DNA of 22,250 nucleotides, taken from contig HF995237.1 in NCBI GenBank assembly GCA_000432915.1, positions 17,129-39,378 of the forward strand, written 5' to 3'. Position 1 is the stretch's first letter. Each line of letters begins with the position of its first letter. Position numbers and translations under genes: made by a program. This DNA is from Firmicutes bacterium CAG:194. Its GTDB lineage: Bacteria; Bacillota; Clostridia; Lachnospirales; Lachnospiraceae. The notes beneath the pieces are model-generated. The model searched no databases. It was not told the origin of the DNA and saw only the letters and a program-made list of their open reading frames with translations. Below, one piece after another: positions 16,989 to 22,239 of this stretch.

Positions 16989-17312
16989 ATGAAAGTATGG
17001 ATTAAGGCAGGTGTGATTATATTTTATGTTTTGGGATATTGTTTTTTGAGAAAACGTATGCGGAGAGATATAGTCAAATTATTTAAAGCATACATGCTAT
17101 TGATGATTTTTTTGCTTTCGCTCTTGCCGGAACCATTTATATTGAAGCATTTAGGAGTAACACTTCGGGCAGACACCCTGGTGCTATGGATGGCAGGCAT
17201 AGAGGCAGTGGATGCATGGGATGAATATAAGAGAGAGAAGAATAGAAATAAAAGCAATCATGACAGTGGTGTAAAGAAAAATGGGAAGAGCAAAAAAGAA
17301 ACCAGAGTATGA
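16989..17312 (+). CDS. Small membrane protein of unknown function
   Basis: A 107-aa protein with hydrophobic helices at about 5-20 and 33-50 and perhaps a third at 60-75, and a strongly basic/charged tail (DEYKREKNRNKSN onward). I recognise no family. AAAAGGAGAAAG just before the ATG is a strong RBS. It begins a three-gene operon with the HTH protein and the VanZ-like protein; its 3' end overlaps the HTH gene by 32 nt. The charged C-terminus is probably cytoplasmic. A role with the VanZ-like membrane protein is possible but not shown. Confidence 0.65.
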   Translation: MKVWIKAGVIIFYVLGYCFLRKRMRRDIVKLFKAYMLLMIFLLSLLPEPFILKHLGVTLRADTLVLWMAGIEAVDAWDEYKREKNRNKSNHDSGVKKNGKSKKETRV

Positions 17313-18012
17313 TCAGAACAGAATAATGGAGCAGTTCCAGAATTGTATCGTAGAGGCATATACTTCGGGAATAGCTGATGGAACAGGTATTTCGTTAAGG
17401 CAAGTGTCAGAAGAGTTTGGCATTACATTGATGAAAACACGAAAAATATTGATTACTGCAGGTATATATCATACTGAAAACAGTGAGCAGATTAACTCAA
17501 TGCGAAAGCAGGGAATGAATATTCCGGAAATAATGAAAGCAACTGGTTTGAGTAAGTCATCTGTACACTCCTATCTGCCATATACCAAAATGATCTATAA
17601 TGTAGATGAACTTAGTCTTTACGCAGAGCGTTGTAGAATGTACAGAAAAAGAAAGCAAGCTATTGAGCAATTACAGATATGCAAGGGAGCTTCCTTGGAA
17701 TGTGTGGAGAAATATTTGTGGAGTACGATTGAAATTTTTTCAGGATATTCCTTTACAACGGTAAAAGGATTACGATTTCGATATGGTGTAAATGGAAATG
17801 AAATACAGATTAATCGAAAGAAAAAATCTATAACGAGAAGTAGTGTGAAAGTTGCTTTAAAAGCGACGTTAGAGAAGAACGGAAATATAAACGGACCGAA
17901 AAAATTAGGAGTATTCGGTGCCAGTTATTTGTATCCGATGTTCTTGAGATTTGGATTGATTGATACAGAAAGGAAATTGAATGGACATTTACCAGATATG
18001 GACAACATATAA
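17281..18012 (+). CDS. Helix-turn-helix DNA-binding protein, unknown role
   Basis: A 243-aa basic protein. Two HTH-like units are visible near the N-terminus: SLRQVSEEFGITLMKTRKILITAG (~37-60) and INSMRKQGMNIPEIMKATGLSKSSVHSYLPY (~69-99), where the second resembles a recombinase/MerR-type recognition helix. The C-terminal half (~150-235) has TVKGLRFRYGVNGNEIQINRKKKSITRSSV, a short beta-rich unit with basic residues. I know similar proteins from accessory regions of gut Clostridia, but no defined function. The ATG lies inside the preceding gene, with no clear RBS, so translation is probably coupled to it. The 3' end overlaps the VanZ-like gene by 32 nt. Confidence 0.75.
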   Translation: MGRAKKKPEYDQNRIMEQFQNCIVEAYTSGIADGTGISLRQVSEEFGITLMKTRKILITAGIYHTENSEQINSMRKQGMNIPEIMKATGLSKSSVHSYLPYTKMIYNVDELSLYAERCRMYRKRKQAIEQLQICKGASLECVEKYLWSTIEIFSGYSFTTVKGLRFRYGVNGNEIQINRKKKSITRSSVKVALKATLEKNGNINGPKKLGVFGASYLYPMFLRFGLIDTERKLNGHLPDMDNI

Positions 18013-18514
18013 TAAGCAATGGTCAAGATATGAAATATTGGCTTTTACAGGAGGATTGATACTGGTATGTACAGCGATGGCAGTGTGCGTACATAGAAAG
18101 AAGTTGAATATAATTCAGGCAGTAGCAGTATTGGCGTTGGTGGTGTTCCTGGGAATTGTATTTGGATCAACTGTATTTACCAGGACGGGAACTATTCGTC
18201 AGTATGAATTAGTACCATTCTGGTCATGGAGAGATATTATTCGCTACCATGATTGGACGTTATTAAAAGAAAATTTGCTGAATTGTATATTATTATTGCC
18301 TACCGGAGTGCTACTTCCCATAATTGCAAATCATAAGATAAAGTGGTGTCAGGCTCTGGTAGTAGGAATATTGATATCCGCAATAATAGAGTTCAGCCAG
18401 TTGATTTTCATGCGTGGTTTATTTGAATGGGACGATATGATTCATAATGGACTGGGCTGTATGATTGGCTGCCTTTTTGCAAATATTTTCTTGAAAAAGA
18501 AAAATAGGGATTGA
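17981..18514 (+). CDS. VanZ-family membrane protein
   Basis: A 177-aa membrane protein with hydrophobic segments at about 20-38, 45-62, 95-115, 122-142 and 155-172. The pair of motifs ENLLNCILLLPTGVLLP and EFSQLIFMRGLFEWDDMIHN followed by GCMIG are the diagnostic VanZ-like signatures. VanZ proteins are associated with low-level teicoplanin or lipoglycopeptide resistance, but most homologues have unknown roles in surface chemistry. AGGA at 17971-17974 precedes the ATG by 6 nt. The TGA stop (18512-18514) lies within the -35 hexamer of the next promoter and directly before the SOS box, so this operon ends exactly where the next unit begins. Confidence 0.88.
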   Translation: MDIYQIWTTYNKQWSRYEILAFTGGLILVCTAMAVCVHRKKLNIIQAVAVLALVVFLGIVFGSTVFTRTGTIRQYELVPFWSWRDIIRYHDWTLLKENLLNCILLLPTGVLLPIIANHKIKWCQALVVGILISAIIEFSQLIFMRGLFEWDDMIHNGLGCMIGCLFANIFLKKKNRD

Positions 18515-18539
18515 CGAACATATGTTCTGATAGTATAAT
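18511..18539 (+). promoter_or_regulatory. LexA-controlled promoter
   Basis: TTGACG (18511-18516), 17-nt spacer and perfect TATAAT (18534-18539). The -35 and the spacer are covered by the SOS box at 18515-18528, so repressor bound there would block RNA polymerase. The only gene downstream on this strand before the terminator is the 62-aa ORF at 18702. Confidence 0.8.
18515..18528. promoter_or_regulatory. DinR/LexA SOS box
   Basis: CGAACATATGTTCT contains the perfect 12-bp palindrome GAACATATGTTC and matches 13 of 14 positions of the Gram-positive SOS box CGAACRNRYGTTYG; only the last G is T. It sits between the -35 and -10 of a consensus-like promoter, the usual place for LexA operators. Confidence 0.85.
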
Positions 18540-18701
18540 CATAAATGTGAAAGGAAACAGGAGGTCAGCCCTGTTCCCTGGCATGAAATCTATTGGATGA
18601 GCAACAGTAAAATACTGTTTCGGGATGGCTCGGCAAAACTCATCAGCGGTTTTCTTTCCCTTATCCGTATGAGTGATTTTATATTACTTGGAGGACTGGA
18701 G
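18540..18701 (+). promoter_or_regulatory. Long structured 5' leader of the SOS-controlled small gene
   Basis: About 155 nt lie between the likely transcription start and the 62-aa gene. AACAGTA-AAA-TACTGTT (18603-18619) is a perfect 7-bp hairpin. An AGGAGG in ACAGGAGGTCAGCCCTGT (18555-18572 region) can be hidden by pairing of ACAGG with CCTGT. The frame of the downstream gene stays open up to an ATG at 18597, but there is no RBS there. Function is unknown; attenuation or a remnant of a deleted gene are both possible. Confidence 0.4.
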
Positions 18702-18890
18702 ATGAGATCAGATTTGAAAACAAATTATACACAGAGAGATACAGAGAGAGCAGGACAAACAGAAAAAGCATTATATTTATTGAATACAATCAGTGCTATT
18801 ACAGATCGGGGAAATAATGCGGAGGTCAGACGTAAAAAGGATGGTTCTCTGATTGTATATGAAGTAAAAAAGAATATCGTAACCGTTTAA
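18702..18890 (+). CDS. 62-aa SOS-regulated hypothetical protein
   Basis: A 62-aa soluble, charged protein (MRSDLKTNYTQRDTERAGQT at the N-terminus; KKDGSLIVYEVKKNIVTV at the C-terminus). GGAGG at 18690-18694 lies 7 nt before the ATG at 18702 and decides this start over the ATG at 18597. It has no membrane segment, so it does not look like a YneA-type division inhibitor, and I do not recognise a family. Its promoter carries a near-perfect SOS box and it ends in its own strong terminator, so it is a monocistronic damage-inducible unit. In other Clostridia SOS units of this type often hold an error-prone polymerase; none is present here. Confidence 0.7.
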   Translation: MRSDLKTNYTQRDTERAGQTEKALYLLNTISAITDRGNNAEVRRKKDGSLIVYEVKKNIVTV

Positions 18891-18917
18891 TAAATTGGTA
18901 TTGAGCGAAGGACTAAT

Positions 18918-18965
18918 AGGAGTCAGAAACATTCAGAAAAAAGGATGTTCCTGGCTCCTTTTTGT
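18918..18965 (+). terminator. Intrinsic terminator of the SOS-regulated unit
   Basis: AGGAGTCAGAAACAT (18918-18932) pairs with ATGTTCCTGGCTCCT (18945-18959), 15 positions with one G-U pair and one mismatch. A 12-nt loop separates the arms and TTTTTTG follows. It also separates this unit from the convergent minus-strand regulator gene, whose stop is at 18968. Confidence 0.88.
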
Positions 18966-18967
18966 TT

Positions 18968-20020
18968 TTACTTCTTTTGTTTAGAAACTGATGTGAGGTT
19001 ATGCCTCAAAATACAAGATAGTTCACGATCATCGCTATGTTTTACATGATAGGTCTTTTCAAGAACAGATTTTTCGCATAATTTAGCAAGATCGTCAGAA
19101 TAAGCAGAAAGCTCTAACTCTGTTCTTATTACATCTTTGGGAAGTGCATAATACTCTTTCGCAATATTTAAGTAGTTTTGTACATTCATGCGAAATGTTG
19201 AGTTAAGATCTTCCTGCTCAAGAAATTTAGACAGAGTTTCTTTCTCAACAAAAATGCGGTCATTTTGTATTCTGAGCAAACCTTGGATGAGAAGTTGAGT
19301 ATTTTTGTCTATTGTAGGATATTGTTGCATATTGCAAAAACAGAAACGATGGATTGCCGGATGACGGATGCGGCCAGATGAAGATGTGGCTGCACAGCCA
19401 ATTACACAAGCGAGTTCTTTGTTATTTAAATTACCATGATCGAAAACAAGAAACCACATATCACCATATTGGTTACATACAAGTTGGCAAAACATCAAAC
19501 TATTCGTTGAATAGACAAGAGTTCCCTCATAATGTTTTGAGAAAGGAGTTCCATCAGCCTTAAAATCGCCAGAATCAATATCTAAAATAGCAGTACATTC
19601 ACGAGTGGAATAAAAATCTCCCAGTTTTAATGTCCCATGAACCAGTGTTTGGTTAGAATGATCTTCAGGGTAAGCAGACGTAGGGAGAAAAAATACATGG
19701 TAAGTTCCTGTATAGCCATTGTAAGCAGGATTGTCAATATTATATATCAATCGCTGCTGAGTAGCGTCATTACTGGTTTTTGCAATTTCAATAGAGTGAA
19801 AAATTGCATTTAGATTAAGCTCCAGACCATCACATATTTTTAACAATGTAGATATGGTTGTGGAAGATGGTGTTTTAAACATATTGTCAATGGTTCTGGA
19901 GGAAAGAGATGCACCTTGTTCTTCACATATTTTAGCAAGTCCACGAGATGTCAATCCCTTTTTTCGCATGGCATCATAAATATAAGATACAATATCTTGA
20001 ATAATCTCTTGGTTTTTCAT
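18968..20020 (-). CDS. XRE-type HTH regulator with large C-terminal domain
   Basis: A 350-aa protein. Residues ~5-70 form an XRE/Cro-type HTH: IVSYIYDAMRKKGLTSRGLAKICEE, then LSSRTIDNMFKTPSSTTISTLLKICDGLELNLNAIF. Residues ~85-240 look beta-rich (YTGTYHVFFLPTSAYP, LVHGTLKLGDFYS, MWFLVFDHG) and may bind a ligand or partner; residues ~250-350 are helical. I know no name for this C-terminal domain. The frame is open upstream to 20203, but the extension reads as random hydrophobic residues; GGGAGG (plus-strand 20034-20039) favours the start at 20020, although with a longish 13-nt spacer. It is convergent to the SOS unit and diverges from the ncRNA interval. It could control the accessory region. 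Confidence 0.82.
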   Translation of the reverse strand: MKNQEIIQDIVSYIYDAMRKKGLTSRGLAKICEEQGASLSSRTIDNMFKTPSSTTISTLLKICDGLELNLNAIFHSIEIAKTSNDATQQRLIYNIDNPAYNGYTGTYHVFFLPTSAYPEDHSNQTLVHGTLKLGDFYSTRECTAILDIDSGDFKADGTPFSKHYEGTLVYSTNSLMFCQLVCNQYGDMWFLVFDHGNLNNKELACVIGCAATSSSGRIRHPAIHRFCFCNMQQYPTIDKNTQLLIQGLLRIQNDRIFVEKETLSKFLEQEDLNSTFRMNVQNYLNIAKEYYALPKDVIRTELELSAYSDDLAKLCEKSVLEKTYHVKHSDDRELSCILRHNLTSVSKQKK

Positions 20021-20072
20021 TGGATAGTAACTACCTCCCAATAAAATAAATGGGTATAAAATCGTCAGAAAT

Positions 20073-20101
20073 ATTGTATCATGTTTGCATTGAAAATGAA
20101 A
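20073..20101 (-). promoter_or_regulatory. Likely promoter of the XRE-type regulator gene
   Basis: On the minus strand, TTTCAT (20101-20096), 17-nt spacer, TACAAT (20078-20073), about 50 nt before the start codon. The -35 is weak. A 10-bp inverted repeat lies just upstream. Confidence 0.45.
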
Positions 20102-20113
20102 GAGAAACATGAT

Positions 20114-20152
20114 ATTATATTGCTTGTAAGTTAAATTTAAGTGCAATATAAT
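20114..20152. repeat. 10-bp perfect inverted repeat upstream of the regulator gene
   Basis: ATTATATTGC (20114-20123) and GCAATATAAT (20143-20152) are perfect inverted arms around 19 nt that contain the palindrome TTAAATTTAA. It lies 12 nt upstream of the -35 of the regulator promoter and could be an operator. The right arm also forms the -10 of a possible plus-strand promoter (TTGTAA-N17-TATAAT). Confidence 0.5.
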
Positions 20153-20288
20153 GATAACTAGAAGAAAAATATTGCGCAACAATAAAATCTGGTCATACAT
20201 CATTACGCATGGAATAGAATGTAAATGAAATATAATTCGTCACAATGCACAAAAAAGACGATAAAAACAAGAGAAAAACTGGTAGATA

Positions 20289-20317
20289 TTGACAAAAACA
20301 TTGGGCGGTGATACAAT
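20289..20317 (+). promoter_or_regulatory. Strong plus-strand promoter firing into the ncRNA interval
   Basis: Perfect TTGACA (20289-20294), 17-nt spacer and TACAAT (20312-20317) with an extended TGA just before it (TGATACAAT). Transcription would start near 20324, inside the terminator hairpin of the minus-strand ncRNA, and run antisense through all of it. No good ORF with an RBS follows before 20723. Confidence 0.65.
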
Positions 20318-20319
20318 GT

Positions 20320-20354
20320 AAAAAGACCTACTCCCTTGGCACGAGAGTAGATCT
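20320..20354 (-). terminator. Intrinsic terminator of the minus-strand ncRNA
   Basis: On the minus strand AGATCTACTC pairs with GAGTAGGTCT over 10 positions with one U-G pair, loop TCGTGCCAAGG, followed by TTTTAC. The wobble pairs only on this strand (it is an A-C mismatch on the plus strand), which supports minus-strand reading. Confidence 0.78.
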
Positions 20355-20597
20355 AAAAATGCTTATACAGACAAAATCGACATCATCCCTACTGGTCAAC
20401 GTATTCTGATTGGCACTCAGAATAATAACGGGATTGGTGTCGGCTTTATCAGTACCATATCATGTTGTACATAACATTAGTTTGCTCTTGAACACTAATG
20501 CATTATTATTGAGCAACTTTCGGTTCAAGACCTCGCTCTAATTTTCTATATCCCTGTTTTTACAATGGATGTAGAAAAACTTGTTAAATACAACGCT
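20320..20597 (-). ncRNA. Candidate structured non-coding RNA, about 275 nt
   Basis: The minus strand has a promoter at 20630-20602 and an intrinsic terminator at 20354-20320, with no plausible ORF between them. Read in plus coordinates, the helices are 20542-20553 with 20567-20578 (12 positions, one imperfect); 20475-20481 with 20494-20500 (7 bp); 20378-20382 with 20438-20442 enclosing 20385-20389 with 20430-20434, which enclose a perfect 8-bp hairpin 20402-20409/20417-20424. The loop of the 20475-20500 hairpin can pair with 20523-20530 (8 bp) and 20511-20516 (6 bp), giving a pseudoknot or a switch. Two loops share the heptamer GUGCCAA. I cannot match it to a known RNA family; 6S RNA, tmRNA and RNase P RNA hallmarks are absent. 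Confidence 0.6.
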
Positions 20598-20601
20598 CAT
20601 T

Positions 20602-20630
20602 AGTATATCATGCAAAGAAAAGAGAGTCAA
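20602..20630 (-). promoter_or_regulatory. Promoter of the minus-strand ncRNA
   Basis: On the minus strand TTGACT (20630-20625), 17-nt spacer, TATACT (20607-20602). The -35 forms part of the imperfect palindrome GTCAAGTTTTTTGAC (20626-20640). The start should be near 20595-20598. Confidence 0.7.
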
Positions 20631-20737
20631 GTTTTTTGACCAGAAACATATTAAATTTGTGTGAAAAATATGTAAAATAGATACAATTTCTAAGGCTAAC
20701 ATAGCTTAGAATACAGAGAAGAATGCGAGAATACATT

Positions 20738-20980
20738 ATGAAGAAAAAAAAGAAGATAGAAACGGTGCGTTTGATAACATTTGACCAGGCTGTTATCAGC
20801 GTTGTAGGTGAAACTGTTTCAAGAAGAGATATACTTGAAAATTTTATAGTAGCAAACAACGAAATGATGACGGTAGTTGGGGGAAACTCTCTGCCAGGAT
20901 TGGGGAAGAATCTGGCAGCAGAAAGTTACGTGTTAAGGATAAATAGGGGAAAATCCCTTTGTAAGAATGATACGGGATAA
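20738..20980 (+). CDS. Small basic hypothetical protein
   Basis: An 80-aa protein with a lysine-rich start (MKKKKKIETVRLITFDQ) and a middle part VGETVSRRDILENFIVANNE; I recognise no family. Two starts are possible: ATG at 20723, which has its GA-rich sequence too close, and ATG at 20738 with a weak GAGAA 6 nt upstream. A possible -10 (TACAAT, 20682-20687) and a CTAAGGCTA/TAGCTTAG hairpin precede it. No strong RBS, so the call is moderate. Confidence 0.5.
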   Translation: MKKKKKIETVRLITFDQAVISVVGETVSRRDILENFIVANNEMMTVVGGNSLPGLGKNLAAESYVLRINRGKSLCKNDTG

Positions 20981-21034
20981 AGCCATAAAAGGCACAAAAA
21001 CTACTTTTTTCTGGAACGGATTATGTGTATGAGA

Positions 21035-21094
21035 TAGCCGGAATAGAAATGCAAGTCATTTCATCCGGCTAAAATTGTCTGTATTTTTACAGAC
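21035..21094 (+). promoter_or_regulatory. Two tandem hairpins in the leader of the XRE-like gene
   Basis: The first is a two-step hairpin: TAGCCGG (21035-21041) with CCGGCTA (21065-21071), enclosing GAAATG (21046-21051) with CATTTC (21057-21062). The second is GTCTGTA-TTTT-TACAGAC (21077-21094). The second ends about 20 nt before the AAGGAGG ribosome site of the gene at 21132. They could terminate upstream transcription or act as operators or RNA regulators; no T-tract follows either stem. Confidence 0.5.
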
Positions 21095-21131
21095 CTAATG
21101 CATGAAATCTGTTTGGAAGGAGGTGTTTTAT

Positions 21132-21614
21132 ATGTCATCCGACTGTGAAGGGCGAACTCAAGAAGATATTGGAAAAGATATTGAAGAATGGAGAGCTAGG
21201 GCAGGCTTAACACAGCTCCAGCTTGCATTGATAATTGGGTTAAAAAATGATCGGCAATATCGACGTATTTGTTGCGACTGTGATTATGAGTTTCCAAGGA
21301 AATCATTACGTCTTTTAGCAAAGCTCATGAAAGTAACAGTAGATTTTTTAACTCCTGATGCAGAATTTGATGAAGATCCAGAATACATAGACAGTATAAT
21401 AGAAAAAGGGAGTTCGTTTTCACAGGAGGAGATTGAAAAAATTGTGATAGAGAAAACACATACGAATTTAAGTGATCTTGAAAACAGAATTGTAGGATAT
21501 ACTACAGAAATTATAAATTTAGAAGATGAAGAGGCAAAGGAAGATTTTGCAGACCAGATAGGAATTTCACTTAAAATTGCAAAGAGAGGAATACCAAAAA
21601 GTAAGGTTAGTTAA
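21132..21614 (+). CDS. XRE-like HTH protein
   Basis: A 160-aa protein. Residues ~10-75 read as a lambda-repressor-like HTH: IGKDIEEWRARAGLTQLQLALIIGL, then FPRKSLRLLAKLMKVTVDFLTPD. The C-terminal part (~85-150) is acidic and helical (EEIEKIVIEKTHTNLSDLENR) and may dimerise. AAGGAGGTG at about 21118-21126 lies just upstream of the ATG at 21132 and excludes the in-frame upstream start. The Cys-rich insertion RRICCDCDYEFP between helices is unusual for XRE proteins and replaces the usual recognition-helix region, so DNA binding may be altered. It has its own leader hairpins and a strong terminator. Confidence 0.78.
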   Translation: MSSDCEGRTQEDIGKDIEEWRARAGLTQLQLALIIGLKNDRQYRRICCDCDYEFPRKSLRLLAKLMKVTVDFLTPDAEFDEDPEYIDSIIEKGSSFSQEEIEKIVIEKTHTNLSDLENRIVGYTTEIINLEDEEAKEDFADQIGISLKIAKRGIPKSKVS

Positions 21615-21616
21615 TG

Positions 21617-21652
21617 ACGATCATTCAGTAAGAATTGAATGGTCGTTTTTTT
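21617..21652 (+). terminator. Intrinsic terminator of the XRE-like gene
   Basis: ACGATCATTCA (21617-21627) pairs with TGAATGGTCGT (21636-21646), 11 positions with one T-G pair, followed by seven T. It begins 2 nt after the stop codon. Confidence 0.9.
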
Positions 21653-21663
21653 ATTTAATAAAG

Positions 21664-21679
21664 CGGACAGATTTGTCCG
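21664..21679. repeat. Short perfect hairpin CGGACA-GATT-TGTCCG
   Basis: A 6-bp perfect inverted repeat with a 4-nt spacer, between the terminator of the XRE-like gene and the next small ORF. No T-tract follows. Operator or incidental. Confidence 0.35.
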
Positions 21680-21768
21680 GTTGCTAATTTAAAAAGTACA
21701 TAGGTGTCCTGATGAGTTTTTTTGAAACTGATAAGATAGGAACATCAAGAGAAAGGAGGCAATACAAC

Positions 21769-21906
21769 TTGAGCCGAGAAGAATATCTGGAATTTATCAC
21801 ACATCAGCCCTATGACGCAATGGGAGATTTTAGTTTCCTTTTGGATGAACAGTCTGATAAAGCTGAAAACACTACAGTAGAAAATGAAAACATGAACGCT
21901 GATTAA
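21769..21906 (+). CDS. Small acidic hypothetical protein (probable TTG start)
   Basis: A 45-aa acidic protein, SREEYLEFITHQPYDAMGDF at the start. AGGAGG at 21754-21759 lies 9 nt before TTG at 21769, which I take as the start. The frame also opens with ATG at 21712 (64 aa), which has only a weak GGTG before it. I recognise no family; length and acidity would fit an accessory or antirestriction-like small protein, but nothing supports a specific role. Confidence 0.5.
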   Translation: MSREEYLEFITHQPYDAMGDFSFLLDEQSDKAENTTVENENMNAD

Positions 21907-21947
21907 TCTGCGTACAGGGAGTATTCCTGTATGATTGATTGATACAT

Positions 21948-22030
21948 AAAGCAGCAAGGAGAGGCTTCGCAAGTCGCTCGGTATAAAAAAAACCGGGCAG
22001 ATCGGAGTCTTTTTTTGCTGCTTTTTTTGT
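21948..22030 (+). terminator. Branched hairpin with intrinsic terminator tail
   Basis: AAAGCAGCAA (21948-21957) pairs with TTGCTGCTTT (22015-22024), 10 bp perfect, followed by a T-tract. Inside lie GGCTT-CGC-AAGTC (21963-21975) and GCTCGGT (21976-21982) paired with ACCGGGC (21992-21998). The three helices make a compact three-way junction, more complex than an ordinary terminator. Confidence 0.65.
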
Positions 22031-22071
22031 CTGCTGACAGCCCGGAGCCGAAAGGCAGAAAGGCGGTTGTC

Positions 22072-22239
22072 ATGCTGACACTTAGAAAACTGAAAGAAAT
22101 GGTGGAATCTCCAAAGAAAGGCGAAAAGAAACCGAGTTGTAAAAGTTTACGGGAGGGGAAATGCCCAGTTGTTGCTCAGAAGATTATTAAGAACGAGGTA
22201 GGGCAGACAGCGCCCGTATTATATCAAAGCCCTTGGTAG
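22072..22239 (+). CDS. Small basic hypothetical protein with a Cys pair
   Basis: A 55-aa lysine-rich protein; CKSLREGKC holds two cysteines eight residues apart. The ATG at 22072 follows AAAGGCGG; the frame is open upstream through the terminator structure, but without a start or RBS. I recognise no family. It probably begins the next accessory operon, which runs off the window. Confidence 0.5.
   Translation: MLTLRKLKEMVESPKKGEKKPSCKSLREGKCPVVAQKIIKNEVGQTAPVLYQSPW

Noticed and set aside
18597..18701. N-terminal extension of the 62-aa gene to the ATG at 18597
   Set aside because: No RBS before 18597, and the segment holds a perfect hairpin; GGAGG at 18690-18694 fits the ATG at 18702.
20354..20472. 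Plus-strand frame reading IDIIPTGQRILIGTQNNNG in the ncRNA interval
   Set aside because: It has no start codon with an RBS, ends at TAA after CCT, and overlaps helices of the structured RNA. I treat it as chance coding.
20320..20640. tracrRNA, retron msr-msd or type III toxin-antitoxin RNA
   Set aside because: No cas genes or repeat array, no reverse transcriptase and no tandem repeats or ToxN-like gene are in the window. The interval has structure but not the partners those systems need.
20608..20859. 83-aa minus-strand ORF
   Set aside because: Poly-Phe run comes from the Lys-rich start of the plus-strand gene at 20738; it has no RBS and would run through the ncRNA promoter.
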